Source: Oscillospiraceae bacterium
GTDB lineage: Bacteria; Bacillota; Clostridia; Oscillospirales; Acutalibacteraceae
Length of the DNA stretch: 64,000 nt
NCBI GenBank assembly: GCA_015065785.1
Contig: SVPR01000006.1
Location: 54,762-118,761 of the forward strand
Reading direction: 5' to 3'
Positions within the stretch are counted from its first letter, which is position 1, and every line of letters begins with the position of its first letter. Below are positions 1 to 8,350 of this stretch, piece by piece. Below the pieces are notes generated by a model, which searched no databases, had not been told where the DNA came from, and saw nothing but the letters and a program-made list of their open reading frames with translations. Both the position numbers and the translations under genes were made by a program.

Positions 1-2
1 AC

Positions 3-140
3 AAGATAGAAATAGATGAAAAAGTTTGTGTTAATAATTCATCCACTAAAGTAAAAGGTATTGAGTACTTCTCATCTGGAGTTTTTATTTTTGATAACTC
101 TTATTGTCAACAGAATGAAATACAATTGCGAATCGCATAA
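3..140 (+). CDS. C-terminal fragment of an unidentified protein
   Basis: An open frame enters from the left window edge and ends in TAA at 138-140, giving 45 visible residues that end in QNEIQLRIA. No family can be recognised from so short a piece. The ribosome site of the SecB-like gene (GAAAGG, 141-146) starts one base after this stop, so the two genes are probably cotranscribed. In some genomes solitary SecB-like chaperones are encoded next to toxin-antitoxin pairs, but the fragment shows no feature that identifies it as a toxin or antitoxin. Confidence 0.5.
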   Translation, partial: KIEIDEKVCVNNSSTKVKGIEYFSSGVFIFDNSYCQQNEIQLRIA

Positions 141-153
141 GAAAGGACATACT

Positions 154-603
154 ATGGAAACCAAAAAATTTGAACCAGCTTTTCAAATGATTGCAAATAC
201 AATTGCCAAAATTAATGTTGTAAACACAATAAATAATATTTCAAACACACAAGATTTACATAGAAGTTTTTCTATAAATGTAAAAGATTTATATATTGAA
301 GAACACGAAGAGTATAAATCAGCGGGATTAGATGTAGAAATAATTACATTAATTGAAGAAAAAAATACAGAAAACCCCAAAAAATTTGAAATGCAATTGA
401 TAATAACGGGTATATTTAAAGATTTGGCAGATACCCCCAATGATGAGTTTGAAGAAAAACTTAAACTTAATGGTGTCGCTGCTTTGTATTCAATTGCCAG
501 AGGTTGTGTAACTAACATATCTTCTCAAACTTTAGCTGAAGGTAAGGTTGTTCTTCCTTTAGTAAATTTTATTGAAGCCAAGAAGGATTTAGAAACCGAA
601 TAA
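154..603 (+). CDS. SecB-like chaperone family protein
   Basis: A 149-residue protein beginning METKKFEP. The ATG at 154 follows GAAAGG at 141-146; the longer in-frame extension to 61 overlaps the upstream gene and has no ribosome site. The C-terminal half has the SecB pattern: a hydrophobic strand around residues 85-95, then NGVAALYSIARGCVTNISSQ, corresponding to the SecB segment before the conserved LP.(I/V)NF, seen here as LPLVNF. SecB proteins bind unfolded preproteins or, in toxin-antitoxin-chaperone systems, an aggregation-prone antitoxin. Most Gram-positive bacteria lack the classical SecB export chaperone, so a specialised client, perhaps the upstream partner, is plausible. Family assignment is by motif reading only. 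Confidence 0.65.
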   Translation: METKKFEPAFQMIANTIAKINVVNTINNISNTQDLHRSFSINVKDLYIEEHEEYKSAGLDVEIITLIEEKNTENPKKFEMQLIITGIFKDLADTPNDEFEEKLKLNGVAALYSIARGCVTNISSQTLAEGKVVLPLVNFIEAKKDLETE

Positions 604-613
604 AATTTCTCCC

Positions 614-641
614 CCCCACTCATCACGAGTGGGGCTTTTTT
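614..641 (+). terminator. Intrinsic terminator after SecB-like gene
   Basis: A perfect 8-bp stem, CCCCACTC (614-621) with GAGTGGGG (627-634), a 5-nt loop and a T run at 636-641. It lies 10 bases after the stop codon. Confidence 0.9.
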
Positions 642-689
642 GCCCATATTCCCCAACTTCCCCGCATCCATCTCTCGCATAGATAATCT

Positions 690-890
690 CATAAAACATA
701 ACGAAAAAGAGCAACTTTTCGTTTTGAATTCAGGCATTTTTAGGGAATTAGTTTTGAGTTTTTGAAGAAGTGTAATAAAATTTATTTTGCTTTTCTTCAG
801 GACTTTGTTCCTTGAAAGCAACACCAAAATATGCAACCCACTATGACACTTTCAGTTTTTACTGCAAGGATGTCAGGTGGGTTGTTTTTT
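690..890 (+). ncRNA. Candidate small RNA in a gene-free stretch
   Basis: The 337 bases between 604 and 940 hold no convincing gene. They do contain an 8-bp perfect hairpin (AACGAAAA 700-707 with TTTTCGTT 716-723), a second hairpin (TGAAGAA 763-769 with TTCTTCA 793-799) and a strong terminator (834-890). A terminator with no gene before it suggests a short untranslated transcript. No known riboswitch or RNA family was recognised, and no clear promoter was found for it. Confidence 0.25.
834..890 (+). terminator. Orphan intrinsic terminator
   Basis: Stem CAACCCAC (834-841) with GTGGGTTG (877-884), extended by TGACA (844-848) with TGTCA (871-875), then six T at 885-890. No protein gene precedes it after the terminator at 614-641. 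The next gene has its own promoter overlapping the right arm. Confidence 0.7.
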
Positions 891-910
891 GCATAGCATA
901 ATGTTATAAT
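882..910 (+). promoter_or_regulatory. Promoter of the DUF5412 gene
   Basis: TTGTTT (882-887), a 17-nt spacer and TATAAT (905-910), 30 bases before the TTG start at 941. Confidence 0.5.
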
Positions 911-940
911 ATTTTCATAAATAATAAGGATGCGATTTTA

Positions 941-1297
941 TTGAAGAAGTACCTTAAAGTTATTATTCCGGTTTTACTTGTTATTGTTTTAGGTGCTTAT
1001 GCTATCCATTGGGCTTTCTTTGATATTCGAAGAATAGATGGACAAGAATTGATAAATGAAGTAACATCACCGGATGGAAAATATACAATTTCAGCATATT
1101 TAAATAATGGTGGCGCAACAACAGATTATGCCGTATTATGTTCGGTAAAAAACAATCAAACCGAAAAAGAAAAGAATATATATTGGAATTATCATTGTGC
1201 CGAAGCTAACATTGAATGGAATGATAAAGATATCGTAACAATAAATGGTATTGAATTAGATGTAACCAAAGATACCTACGATTTCAGAAACGAGTAA
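941..1297 (+). CDS. Membrane-anchored DUF5412 family protein
   Basis: A 118-residue protein with one N-terminal hydrophobic segment (about residues 5-27) starting MKKYLK, which acts as an uncleaved anchor or signal. The outside domain matches DUF5412: SPDGKYTISAYLNNGG (about 44-59), TDYAVL, KNIYWNYHCAEANIEW and NGIELDV. The family is small and of unknown function. The start is TTG at 941, with AAGGATG about 9 bases upstream. The gene stands alone between its own promoter and rsmE and has no visible terminator, so read-through into rsmE is possible. Confidence 0.75.
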   Translation: MKKYLKVIIPVLLVIVLGAYAIHWAFFDIRRIDGQELINEVTSPDGKYTISAYLNNGGATTDYAVLCSVKNNQTEKEKNIYWNYHCAEANIEWNDKDIVTINGIELDVTKDTYDFRNE

Positions 1298-1353
1298 TTA
1301 TCATTATCGGTCAGAATTTCCTTATTTGAACTTTTATATAAAGGTTGGTTTAT

Positions 1354-2106
1354 ATGTTTAACTTTTTTGCTGACGAAAATAACAAGCAAAATTCACACTA
1401 CATAATAGATGGTGCGGATTACAATCACATAAAAAATGTTTTGCGGATGGAGATTGGTGACACTTGCCTTATCAGCTGTGAGGGCAAGAGTGACCTGTGT
1501 CGTATAGATGCATTTTTAGGTGACGCTGTGTCTTTAGAAATTGTTGAAGAAAATTATATGGATACAGAGCTTCCAGTTAAAATATATTTATTCCAGGGGC
1601 TACCAAAAGGCGATAAAATGGAATATATAATACAAAAAACTGTTGAGCTTGGCGTTTTTGGAATTGTACCTATTCAGATGAGCCACTGTGTTGTTAAGCT
1701 TGATGACAAAAAGGCTAAATCAAAACAAGCTCGTTGGCAAGCTATTTGCGAAAGTGCAGCAAAACAAAGCAAACGAAACATTATTCCCGAAATTCTTGAG
1801 GTTTGTTCTTTTGGTCAGGCACTGGAGTTTGCAAAAACGCTCGATTTGATTTTAGTGCCTTATGAAAACAAAGACGGTATGAGCTCTACTATTGAAGCAC
1901 TTGATAAGCTCAGGGGCGTTAAAACTGTAGGTATTTTTATTGGTCCCGAAGGCGGCTTTGATAAAGCAGAGATTGAAAAAGCGCTTAATTGCGATGCAAA
2001 AATAATTTCATTAGGAAAAAGAATTTTGCGAACAGAAACTGCGGCAATTACTGCAGTTGGTATGTGTATGCTTAAGCTTGAAATGTCAGAGGGTACTGAA
2101 AAATGA
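1354..2106 (+). CDS. rsmE: 16S rRNA (uracil-1498-N3)-methyltransferase RsmE
   Basis: A SPOUT-class methyltransferase of 250 residues that methylates U1498 of 16S rRNA using S-adenosylmethionine. Family signatures are LFQGLPKGDKMEYIIQKTVE (about 88-107), QSKR (about 143-146), FIGPEGGF (about 197-204) and LGKRILRTETA (about 219-229), the SAM-binding trefoil knot. ATG 1354 is preferred because AAAGG (1340-1344) sits 9 bases upstream; the TTG at 1345 would touch that site. The stop overlaps the next start (ATGA at 2103-2106), so it is translationally coupled to another rRNA methyltransferase gene. Confidence 0.95.
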   Translation: MFNFFADENNKQNSHYIIDGADYNHIKNVLRMEIGDTCLISCEGKSDLCRIDAFLGDAVSLEIVEENYMDTELPVKIYLFQGLPKGDKMEYIIQKTVELGVFGIVPIQMSHCVVKLDDKKAKSKQARWQAICESAAKQSKRNIIPEILEVCSFGQALEFAKTLDLILVPYENKDGMSSTIEALDKLRGVKTVGIFIGPEGGFDKAEIEKALNCDAKIISLGKRILRTETAAITAVGMCMLKLEMSEGTEK

Positions 2107-3452
2107 AACAACTTCCCATAGCTTTTGAAAACAGAATGAAAGCCCTGCTCGGTGATGAATTTGCAGATTATATTAAAGAATTACAAAATCCGCCTGTAAA
2201 AGCATTCAGGGTTAATACTGACAAAATCAGTCTTGATGACTTTACAAAAATCAATAATATTTCAGATAAAAAAATACCTTATGTGGAGAACGGTTATTAT
2301 CTTGAATATGAAAAAATAGGTAACCACCCTTACCACCACGCAGGGCTGATTTATGTGCAGGAGCCTGCCGCAATGGCACCTGCCGAATGTATTGATATTG
2401 AGCCTGATTGGTGCGTGCTTGATATGTGTGCCGCTCCCGGAGGTAAAAGCACTCAGCTTAAAAACAAGCTTAATGACACAGGTGTTCTCGTTTCTAACGA
2501 ATATGTTGCCTCGCGTTGTAAAATTCTTACAGGCAACATTGAGCGACTTGGCTTACATAACACTGTCACAACCTGTATGGATACTAATAAATTAGCTTCA
2601 ATTTTCCGTGACTGCTTTGATTTAATAATGGTTGACGCCCCCTGCTCAGGCGAGGGTATGTTCCGTAAAGAAGAGGTAGCTATTGACGACTGGAGCGAAA
2701 ACAATGTAGCTATGTGTGCAAAACGGCAAAGGGAAATTTTAGAAAATGCCGTTTCTGCTTTGAAAAGTGGCGGATATATAATATACGCTACCTGCACATT
2801 TTCATTAGAAGAAAACGAGAAAATTGTTGACTCTTTTTTAGATAATCACCCTGATTTTGAAATTATCCCTGTAAACGAAAGAGTTCAGAAATACACTTGT
2901 GACGGAATTCGTTTTGACGGTTGCAAATGTGACAATATTCATTTTGCACGCAGATTTTATCCACATAAAGCAAAGGGCGAGGGGCAGTTTATGGCTGTAC
3001 TCCACCACAAAGGAGAAAGTGCTAATAAATTCACCCCGCCTGCTTCACACAAGAAAACAGATAAAATAATAACCGATTTTCTCGATGATACTTTAACAGA
3101 GTATAATTCAGCTTATGTGCAACAATATAACGGCAACCCTGTGTATTATAATAACAGATTACCCATAAAAGACGGCCAGGCTTTTTGTTGCGGAATAACT
3201 ATTGGTGAAATAAGAAAAAATTACATTATGCCTCACCACCAGTTTTTTATGGCTTTAGGTAAAAATTTTAAAAGAAAAATAAATCTTACACTCGATAGCG
3301 ACAGTCTTTTAAAATATCTGCACGGCGAAGAAATTGATGCCGATTGTGATAACGGTTGGGCAGTAGTTATGGTAGATGGCGTTGCACTCGGCGGAGCAAA
3401 GGTCGTAAATAAAAAAGCAAAAAATCATTATCCTAAGGGATTAAGAAAATAG
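2103..3452 (+). CDS. RsmB/NOP-family rRNA (cytosine-5) methyltransferase, RsmF-like
   Basis: A 449-residue NOL1/NOP2/Sun-family enzyme. The N-terminal part (FENRMKALLGDEFADYI, then KAFRVNT) precedes the SAM motif LDMCAAPGGKSTQL (about 104-117). VDAPCSGEGMFRKEE (about 177-191) supplies the first cysteine and YATCTFS (about 228-234) the catalytic one. The C-terminal part from about residue 320 resembles the RsmF-type PUA-like RNA-binding region. It probably makes m5C in rRNA; the exact position cannot be read. It overlaps rsmE by four bases and ends 23 bases before the nitroreductase gene. Confidence 0.9.
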   Translation: MKQLPIAFENRMKALLGDEFADYIKELQNPPVKAFRVNTDKISLDDFTKINNISDKKIPYVENGYYLEYEKIGNHPYHHAGLIYVQEPAAMAPAECIDIEPDWCVLDMCAAPGGKSTQLKNKLNDTGVLVSNEYVASRCKILTGNIERLGLHNTVTTCMDTNKLASIFRDCFDLIMVDAPCSGEGMFRKEEVAIDDWSENNVAMCAKRQREILENAVSALKSGGYIIYATCTFSLEENEKIVDSFLDNHPDFEIIPVNERVQKYTCDGIRFDGCKCDNIHFARRFYPHKAKGEGQFMAVLHHKGESANKFTPPASHKKTDKIITDFLDDTLTEYNSAYVQQYNGNPVYYNNRLPIKDGQAFCCGITIGEIRKNYIMPHHQFFMALGKNFKRKINLTLDSDSLLKYLHGEEIDADCDNGWAVVMVDGVALGGAKVVNKKAKNHYPKGLRK

Positions 3453-3475
3453 AAATTGCTGAAAAGGAGAGCAAA

Positions 3476-4294
3476 ATGAATAACATTGCAGAACTCATTC
3501 GTAAAAGAAGAAGTGTCAGAACTTATGACGGCAGAGAATTAAGTCAGGAGCATAAGGAAAATTTAATTGCATTTATGGCAAATATAGAAAATCCATATAA
3601 TTTGCCTGTAGATTTCAAATTGATGGATGCAAAAGAAAAAGGGCTTACCTGCCCTGTTGTCAGTGGTACGGATTTATATGTAGGCGGTAAAATGAAGCGA
3701 ACACCATTCGCTGAAGTGGCATTCGGCTATTCTTTCGAGATGCTTGTGCTTTATGCTCAATCGCTCGGAATTGGCACCGTCTGGCTCGGCGGAACAATGA
3801 ACCGCCCAGCATATGAAGCCGCAATGGAGCTCGGTGCAGATGAAATAATGCCGTGTGCCAGTGCTTTGGGATATGAAGCAAAAAAGATGAGTGTGCGCGA
3901 GACTATGATGCGAAAAGCAATCAAGGCTAACGACAGACTTCCGTTTGAGGAATTGTTTTTTGACGGCAATTTTAAAGCACCTCTTATCGAGCAAAAAGCC
4001 GGCAGACTTTCCTTTCCTCTCAATATGGTGCGCTTAGCGCCATCTGCTGTAAACAAGCAACCGTGGAGGATTATTGTTACAGAAAACGCCGTGCATTTCT
4101 ATTTAAAAAGAGGCAAAGGCTTTTCTGCAGGGTCAGCACTTGATATGCAAAAAATTGATATGGGTATAGCACTTTGTCACTTTGCTCTTGCTGCAAAAGA
4201 GAGTGGTTTAAGCATTGCTTTTTCTGACAACAAGCCTGAAATTACAGTTGACTCTGACACAGAATATATCGCTTCTTACTTGATTACAGATTAA
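3476..4294 (+). CDS. Nitroreductase family protein
   Basis: A 272-residue FMN-dependent nitroreductase-like protein of the longer TM1586-like type (PF14512). The N-terminus has the family mark IRKRRSVRTYDGR (about 8-20). The middle has the SLGIGTVWLGGTMNR-type segment (about 95-110), and the second half carries VRLAPSAVNKQPWRI (about 185-199), which lines the flavin site. It probably uses NAD(P)H to reduce an unidentified aromatic or quinone compound in the cytoplasm. AAAAGGAG lies about 6 bases before the ATG. It is the last gene of the rsmE group. Confidence 0.85.
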   Translation: MNNIAELIRKRRSVRTYDGRELSQEHKENLIAFMANIENPYNLPVDFKLMDAKEKGLTCPVVSGTDLYVGGKMKRTPFAEVAFGYSFEMLVLYAQSLGIGTVWLGGTMNRPAYEAAMELGADEIMPCASALGYEAKKMSVRETMMRKAIKANDRLPFEELFFDGNFKAPLIEQKAGRLSFPLNMVRLAPSAVNKQPWRIIVTENAVHFYLKRGKGFSAGSALDMQKIDMGIALCHFALAAKESGLSIAFSDNKPEITVDSDTEYIASYLITD

Positions 4295-4317
4295 CAAGAC
4301 AAAAATCTTGTTGTTTT
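4293..4317 (+). terminator. Weak intrinsic terminator
   Basis: AACAAGA (4293-4299) pairs with TCTTGTT (4306-4312), followed by GTTTT. The stem is short and AT-rich. Confidence 0.5.
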
Positions 4318-4430
4318 CTGATAACGATTATAAATATTGTGATAAATCGGTTTTTTAACATTTTCATAATAAAATAATTTATTTCTCTTTCTGTGCAACC
4401 AATAGTTGCTGAAATTCAAACTAAACTTTA

Positions 4431-4459
4431 TTGAAAACGCGCCACAGATATGCTATATT
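4431..4459 (+). promoter_or_regulatory. Promoter of the XRE membrane regulator
   Basis: TTGAAA (4431-4436), 17 nt, TATATT (4454-4459), 24 bases before the ATG at 4484. Confidence 0.6.
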
Positions 4460-4483
4460 TTAGAAAAACAGGGGGAATGATTT

Positions 4484-5011
4484 ATGAAATTACATGAAAA
4501 AATTTCTTTGTATCGCAAAAAGAATGGTCTTTCACAAGAAGAATTGGCAGAAAAAATCGGTGTTTCTCGTCAAGCAGTCAGCAAATGGGAAACTGGTGAT
4601 GCTTTGCCTGAAGTCACAAAACTCAAAGCATTGGCTGACACTTTTAATGTAACTGTTGATTTTCTTTTAGATGAAGAAAAAACAGAATTTTTAAAGCAAA
4701 ACGAACAACCAAGCGTTACTATGCTTGATAGATACGCCGACAAAATTGACAATTGTGTTGATAATATTTCAAGTAAGTCAGGCACATTCTTTAAAAAATA
4801 CGGCTGGCTTTCTGGCATTGTTTTAATACTTTTTGGCATTTACAGAATTGTTATAAACATTTTTACCATAGCACCTTTTTTAGAGTTTAATTTCTTTGAT
4901 TCAATATCGGGTTTTGCTCTGATTCTTTCAATCTTTCAGATTCTTATAGGCATTGCTTTCATTGTTGGTGGAATAATTATAATTAAAAAATTCAAACCAA
5001 AAAGGACTTGA
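4484..5011 (+). CDS. XRE-family HTH protein with two membrane segments
   Basis: A 175-residue protein. Residues 1-60 form a Cro/CI-type helix-turn-helix (ISLYRKKNGLSQEELAEKIG, then SRQAVSKWETGDALPEVTKL and VDFLLDEE). Two hydrophobic segments follow, at about 108-130 and 143-167, ending in a basic tail KKFKPKRT. The arrangement suggests a DNA-binding protein held at the inner face of the membrane; its signal is unknown. An AGGGGG-type site precedes the ATG. It is monocistronic between its own promoter and a strong terminator. Confidence 0.85.
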   Translation: MKLHEKISLYRKKNGLSQEELAEKIGVSRQAVSKWETGDALPEVTKLKALADTFNVTVDFLLDEEKTEFLKQNEQPSVTMLDRYADKIDNCVDNISSKSGTFFKKYGWLSGIVLILFGIYRIVINIFTIAPFLEFNFFDSISGFALILSIFQILIGIAFIVGGIIIIKKFKPKRT

Positions 5012-5027
5012 TTTTCAAGTCCTTTTT
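4999..5027 (+). terminator. Intrinsic terminator after XRE membrane regulator
   Basis: An 11-bp perfect stem (4999-5009 with 5017-5027), 7-nt loop, with the arm ending in five T. The left arm overlaps the end of the coding region. Confidence 0.85.
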
Positions 5028-5086
5028 AATATTGCCCTATTTTCTGGCAATAATAATTACACTACTACTTAAAGGAGTGTATTATT

Positions 5087-5755
5087 ATGTTTAAGCACGA
5101 AAAACAGCTTTTTCATCCCGTTGAAATTGAAAGACCAAATCCGCAATATGCGGCACTTTTGCAAGAGCAATTAGGTGGTGCAAATGGTGAACTCAAAGCC
5201 GCAATGCAGTATATGTCACAGAGCTTCAGAATTAAAGACCCTGAAATAAAAGATTTATTTTTAGACATTGCCGCTGAGGAATTAGGCCACATGGAAATGA
5301 TTGCTCAGACTATTAACCTTTTAAATGGTCACGATGTCGATGCTTCAAAAGTACCTGCAGGTGAAATTCAGACTCATGTTCTTTTAGGACTTAACCCGGG
5401 CCTTATTAATGCTTCGGGCTACTCGTGGACCGGTGACTATGTTTCTGTAACAGGTGACCTTTGTGCAGATTTACTTTCTAACATTGCGTCTGAACAGCGT
5501 GCAAAGGTTGTTTATGAATATCTTTACAGACAAATTGACGACAAAAAGGTAAAAGAAACAATAGATTTTCTTTTGAACAGAGAAGAGGCACACAACGCAA
5601 TGTTCCGCGAAGCCTTTAACAAAATTCAGAACAGCGGTTCTAACCAGGACTTTGGCACAACTAAAGCCGCTAAAATGTATTTCAGTATGTCAGAGCCGTC
5701 GCCAAAGGACAGTAGCTTTGAAGAATTCAAAAGCACACCACCGTCATTTAATTAA
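5087..5755 (+). CDS. Manganese catalase / CotJC-type ferritin-like protein
   Basis: A 222-residue four-helix-bundle protein of the manganese catalase family. By hand comparison the di-manganese ligands are present: E35 (GELKAAMQY), E65 and H68 (EELGHMEM), E136 (SEQRAKVVYEYL) and H169 (EEAHNAMF). The expected reaction is breakdown of hydrogen peroxide to water and oxygen. The length lies between spore-coat CotJC (about 190) and full Mn-catalases (about 260-300), and the C-terminal tail past residue 185 is short and polar. No cotJA or cotJB neighbour is present, so an oxidative-stress role is as likely as a coat role. AAAGGAG precedes the ATG. Confidence 0.85.
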   Translation: MFKHEKQLFHPVEIERPNPQYAALLQEQLGGANGELKAAMQYMSQSFRIKDPEIKDLFLDIAAEELGHMEMIAQTINLLNGHDVDASKVPAGEIQTHVLLGLNPGLINASGYSWTGDYVSVTGDLCADLLSNIASEQRAKVVYEYLYRQIDDKKVKETIDFLLNREEAHNAMFREAFNKIQNSGSNQDFGTTKAAKMYFSMSEPSPKDSSFEEFKSTPPSFN

Positions 5756-5762
5756 AAATTTT

Positions 5763-5800
5763 CCCGTGAGCATTTTGATTGGTGCTCACGGGGCTTTTTT
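5763..5800 (+). terminator. Intrinsic terminator after Mn-catalase gene
   Basis: A 10-bp perfect GC-containing stem (5763-5772 with 5783-5792), 10-nt loop, six T at 5795-5800. Confidence 0.95.
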
Positions 5801-5843
5801 CATTTAACAAATTTTTACTGCTATTTTTATACAATATACTTAA

Positions 5844-5872
5844 TTGAATAGTTTGAAATTCTATTGTATAAT
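5844..5872 (+). promoter_or_regulatory. Promoter of the glycan operon
   Basis: TTGAAT (5844-5849), 17 nt, TATAAT (5867-5872), 29 bases upstream of ATG 5901. It rules out the longer reading of the GH38-like ORF that would begin at 5844. Confidence 0.7.
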
Positions 5873-5900
5873 TATTTATATTTATTGCTGGGGTGATTTT

Positions 5901-8345
5901 ATGTGTGACAAAAAACTCTACATTTTAACTTATGACCACGGTGGCTATGTTCTTTGGAAGGACGAAGTCAAGCCTCGTCTTTTGAAGATTTTTGACTGGC
6001 TCGAAAAATATCCGAAATTAAGAATCGGACTTGACTATGAATCTTTCACATTTGACGAATTTTCAAAATGCGACAAGGAAGTTGTTGAATTAACTCAAAA
6101 ATTACTTGAAAAATACCCCGACAGAGTTGGTCTTGGTGCTACTACTTATGGTCAACCATTGTCACTTACAATCAATGACGAGTCAAATGCCCGTCAGCTT
6201 TTATATGCCGTAAGAACAAATCTTAAATATTTTAATAAAACGCCTGATGTTTATGCAATTTCTGAATTTGCTTTAAACAACCAGACACCTCAGCTTATTT
6301 CGCTTTGCGGTTACAAGGCGGCAATTCTTCGTTCTCATGTTATGGGCTACGGCTACCCTAAAACCTATGACAGTGCCTGGGGTAAATGGATAGGTAAAGA
6401 CGGAACAGAGATTCCTGCAGTGCCTACCTATGACAAGCAAGGCAGGGGCTACAACTGCACAACCGTTGACAACTGGATTTTGTCGCGTTGGCCTGTTGAC
6501 TCTGAGCTTTATTCACTTGAAGATTTCAGAGAAATGTTCAAGCAATATTCTCCGCTTTTAGCTTCAAGATATGACGATTTGACACAGCCTATTGAGGAAA
6601 TCACTGCAGAAATTGAAAAACATGACGATTATGAATATGCGCTTCTTGAAGATATTCCGTCTATTTACGGTGTGCCTCAGGACGAATACCGCACAACTGA
6701 CAACGATTTCCGCGTTCAAATGCCTTGGGGCTACTGCGGTAACGAAATTTTTAACGGTTGCCGTCAGGGTGAAGTTAATGCAGTAGAAGCAGAAAGACTT
6801 AATGCTCTTTCTGTAATGCTTGGTGGTAAATCCTTTGAAGAAAAATCAGAAGAGGCGTGGAAATATGTTCTCGCGGCAGAGCACCACGATGTTACAATCT
6901 GCGGTCTTTTAGACCTTTCACGCAGATTTATTCCTACCTCATTAAATGCGTCAAGCTTTGTAAAAGAAAATTCTTTAAAGGTAATCAAAGAAAAATTTGC
7001 AGATAAAAACAATGATTCTGTTGTTGTTATAAATCATCATTCATTCAATATTGATGAATGGTTAGAAATTCCAACAGAAAAAGATGTTGTTGCATTTGAT
7101 GGCGATAAAGAGCTCGAATGCGAAATAATCGAGAAAAATAACAAAAAGACGCTCAGAGTTCGCACTGAGCTTGCACCATTCAGTGTTAAGTGTTTCCGTT
7201 TAAAAGAAGCAACTAAAAAATCAAATGAACAATTCTTCTTTAATAACGAAACAGGCGAACTCACAACCCCTTGCTATAAAATTAAATTAACCGAAAATGG
7301 TATTGCGTATATTAAAGATATTGCTACAGAAAAAATGATTTTCGGTAATAACACAGGCGAGCTTTTCACAGGTAATGTAAATGGTGTTGATTCTGTTTCA
7401 AAAGGCGAATGGAAAGTTGAAGTTTACAATAACAGTGCCGTTGCAACACAAAAAGGTGAAATTGGTGGTATTCCGTTTGAATTCACAATGAATTTCTCCG
7501 GAAAATCAAAGAGAATCGACTGTAAATCACGCTTTACAATGAATAACGAGCTTGTCGGCAGAACAGATGTAACTCAGGGCAGACCTGTTCCTTTTACTCT
7601 TAATGGTCACCACCACGAAGATAAGCTTTGCCTTTCACTTAATGTGAATTTGAGTAAAGACCGTAAAATGTTCAGAGATTTACCGTACTCAATTTCTGAA
7701 TGGAATGGTGCTTTAAGAAAAACAGAAAAATACTGGTATCCTGATGACGATATTCTTATTGATACAGAAGTTTCACCTGAAGAATCATTCAGCAATACTA
7801 CATATTTCCACGGCATTTATTGGCTTTGTCTTCGTGACAATGAAAACGGTCTTGCTGTATTCAATAAAGGCTGTATGGGTGCTGCACTTAACGGCAATCA
7901 CCTTTTAATTCCGCTTATTTATTCAAATGAATATATGTGTGGTACAAGAATTATAGAGGGCATTTTTGAAAACGAATTTGCAATTATGCCATTTTCTTCT
8001 GAAATGTCAAATATTGACTTGCACAAAGAAGCGCTTTGCTATGTTCAACCGCCTGTTATAGTTACTGCACCAAAAGGTAATGGCGAATTGAGTGAGGCTT
8101 CATTTGTTGAATTAAAAGAAAATTCAAAAGAAATAATTTTAACTGCCCTTTACCCTGAAAACGATTATATTTTAGCAAGATTCTGTAATTATTCTGACAA
8201 TAATTCCAGCGCTGAAATATTTTCTGAATTTGGCGAAATTACTGCCGAAACTGATTTACTCGGTAATGAATTAAAAGCTGTTACTGATGGCAAATTAGAA
8301 TTTCACCCTTGGGAAATTAAAACTGTTAAAATTGTCAGGAGATAA
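5901..8345 (+). CDS. Divergent glycoside hydrolase family 38-like protein
   Basis: A protein of 814 residues with no signal peptide. The layout resembles GH38 alpha-mannosidases: an N-terminal beta/alpha barrel-like domain beginning YILTYDHGGYVLW (7-19), a helical region around 285-345 with AEHHDVT (326-332), comparable to the family HHD..TGT segment, and a long C-terminal beta-rich half (about 390-814). The usual metal and nucleophile motifs are altered: the HxD near the N-terminus reads TYD, and the DPFGHS-like segment reads SEFALNN (121-127). It may act on an unusual sugar or by a changed mechanism. ATG 5901 has TGGGGTG upstream. It is followed after 5 bases by a phosphatase gene. Confidence 0.65.
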   Translation: MCDKKLYILTYDHGGYVLWKDEVKPRLLKIFDWLEKYPKLRIGLDYESFTFDEFSKCDKEVVELTQKLLEKYPDRVGLGATTYGQPLSLTINDESNARQLLYAVRTNLKYFNKTPDVYAISEFALNNQTPQLISLCGYKAAILRSHVMGYGYPKTYDSAWGKWIGKDGTEIPAVPTYDKQGRGYNCTTVDNWILSRWPVDSELYSLEDFREMFKQYSPLLASRYDDLTQPIEEITAEIEKHDDYEYALLEDIPSIYGVPQDEYRTTDNDFRVQMPWGYCGNEIFNGCRQGEVNAVEAERLNALSVMLGGKSFEEKSEEAWKYVLAAEHHDVTICGLLDLSRRFIPTSLNASSFVKENSLKVIKEKFADKNNDSVVVINHHSFNIDEWLEIPTEKDVVAFDGDKELECEIIEKNNKKTLRVRTELAPFSVKCFRLKEATKKSNEQFFFNNETGELTTPCYKIKLTENGIAYIKDIATEKMIFGNNTGELFTGNVNGVDSVSKGEWKVEVYNNSAVATQKGEIGGIPFEFTMNFSGKSKRIDCKSRFTMNNELVGRTDVTQGRPVPFTLNGHHHEDKLCLSLNVNLSKDRKMFRDLPYSISEWNGALRKTEKYWYPDDDILIDTEVSPEESFSNTTYFHGIYWLCLRDNENGLAVFNKGCMGAALNGNHLLIPLIYSNEYMCGTRIIEGIFENEFAIMPFSSEMSNIDLHKEALCYVQPPVIVTAPKGNGELSEASFVELKENSKEIILTALYPENDYILARFCNYSDNNSSAEIFSEFGEITAETDLLGNELKAVTDGKLEFHPWEIKTVKIVRR

Positions 8346-8350
8346 AAATA

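Noticed and set aside
525..836. Minus-strand open frame of 103 codons over the terminator and the gap after the SecB-like gene
   Set aside because: It runs antisense through a gene end and two terminators, with no ribosome site or family resemblance.
831..896. Plus-strand 21-codon frame starting ATGCAACCC
   Set aside because: It lies inside the terminator hairpin and has no ribosome site.
5844..5900. 19-codon N-terminal extension of the GH38-like gene
   Set aside because: It coincides with the -35/-10 promoter elements; ATG 5901 has a good ribosome site.
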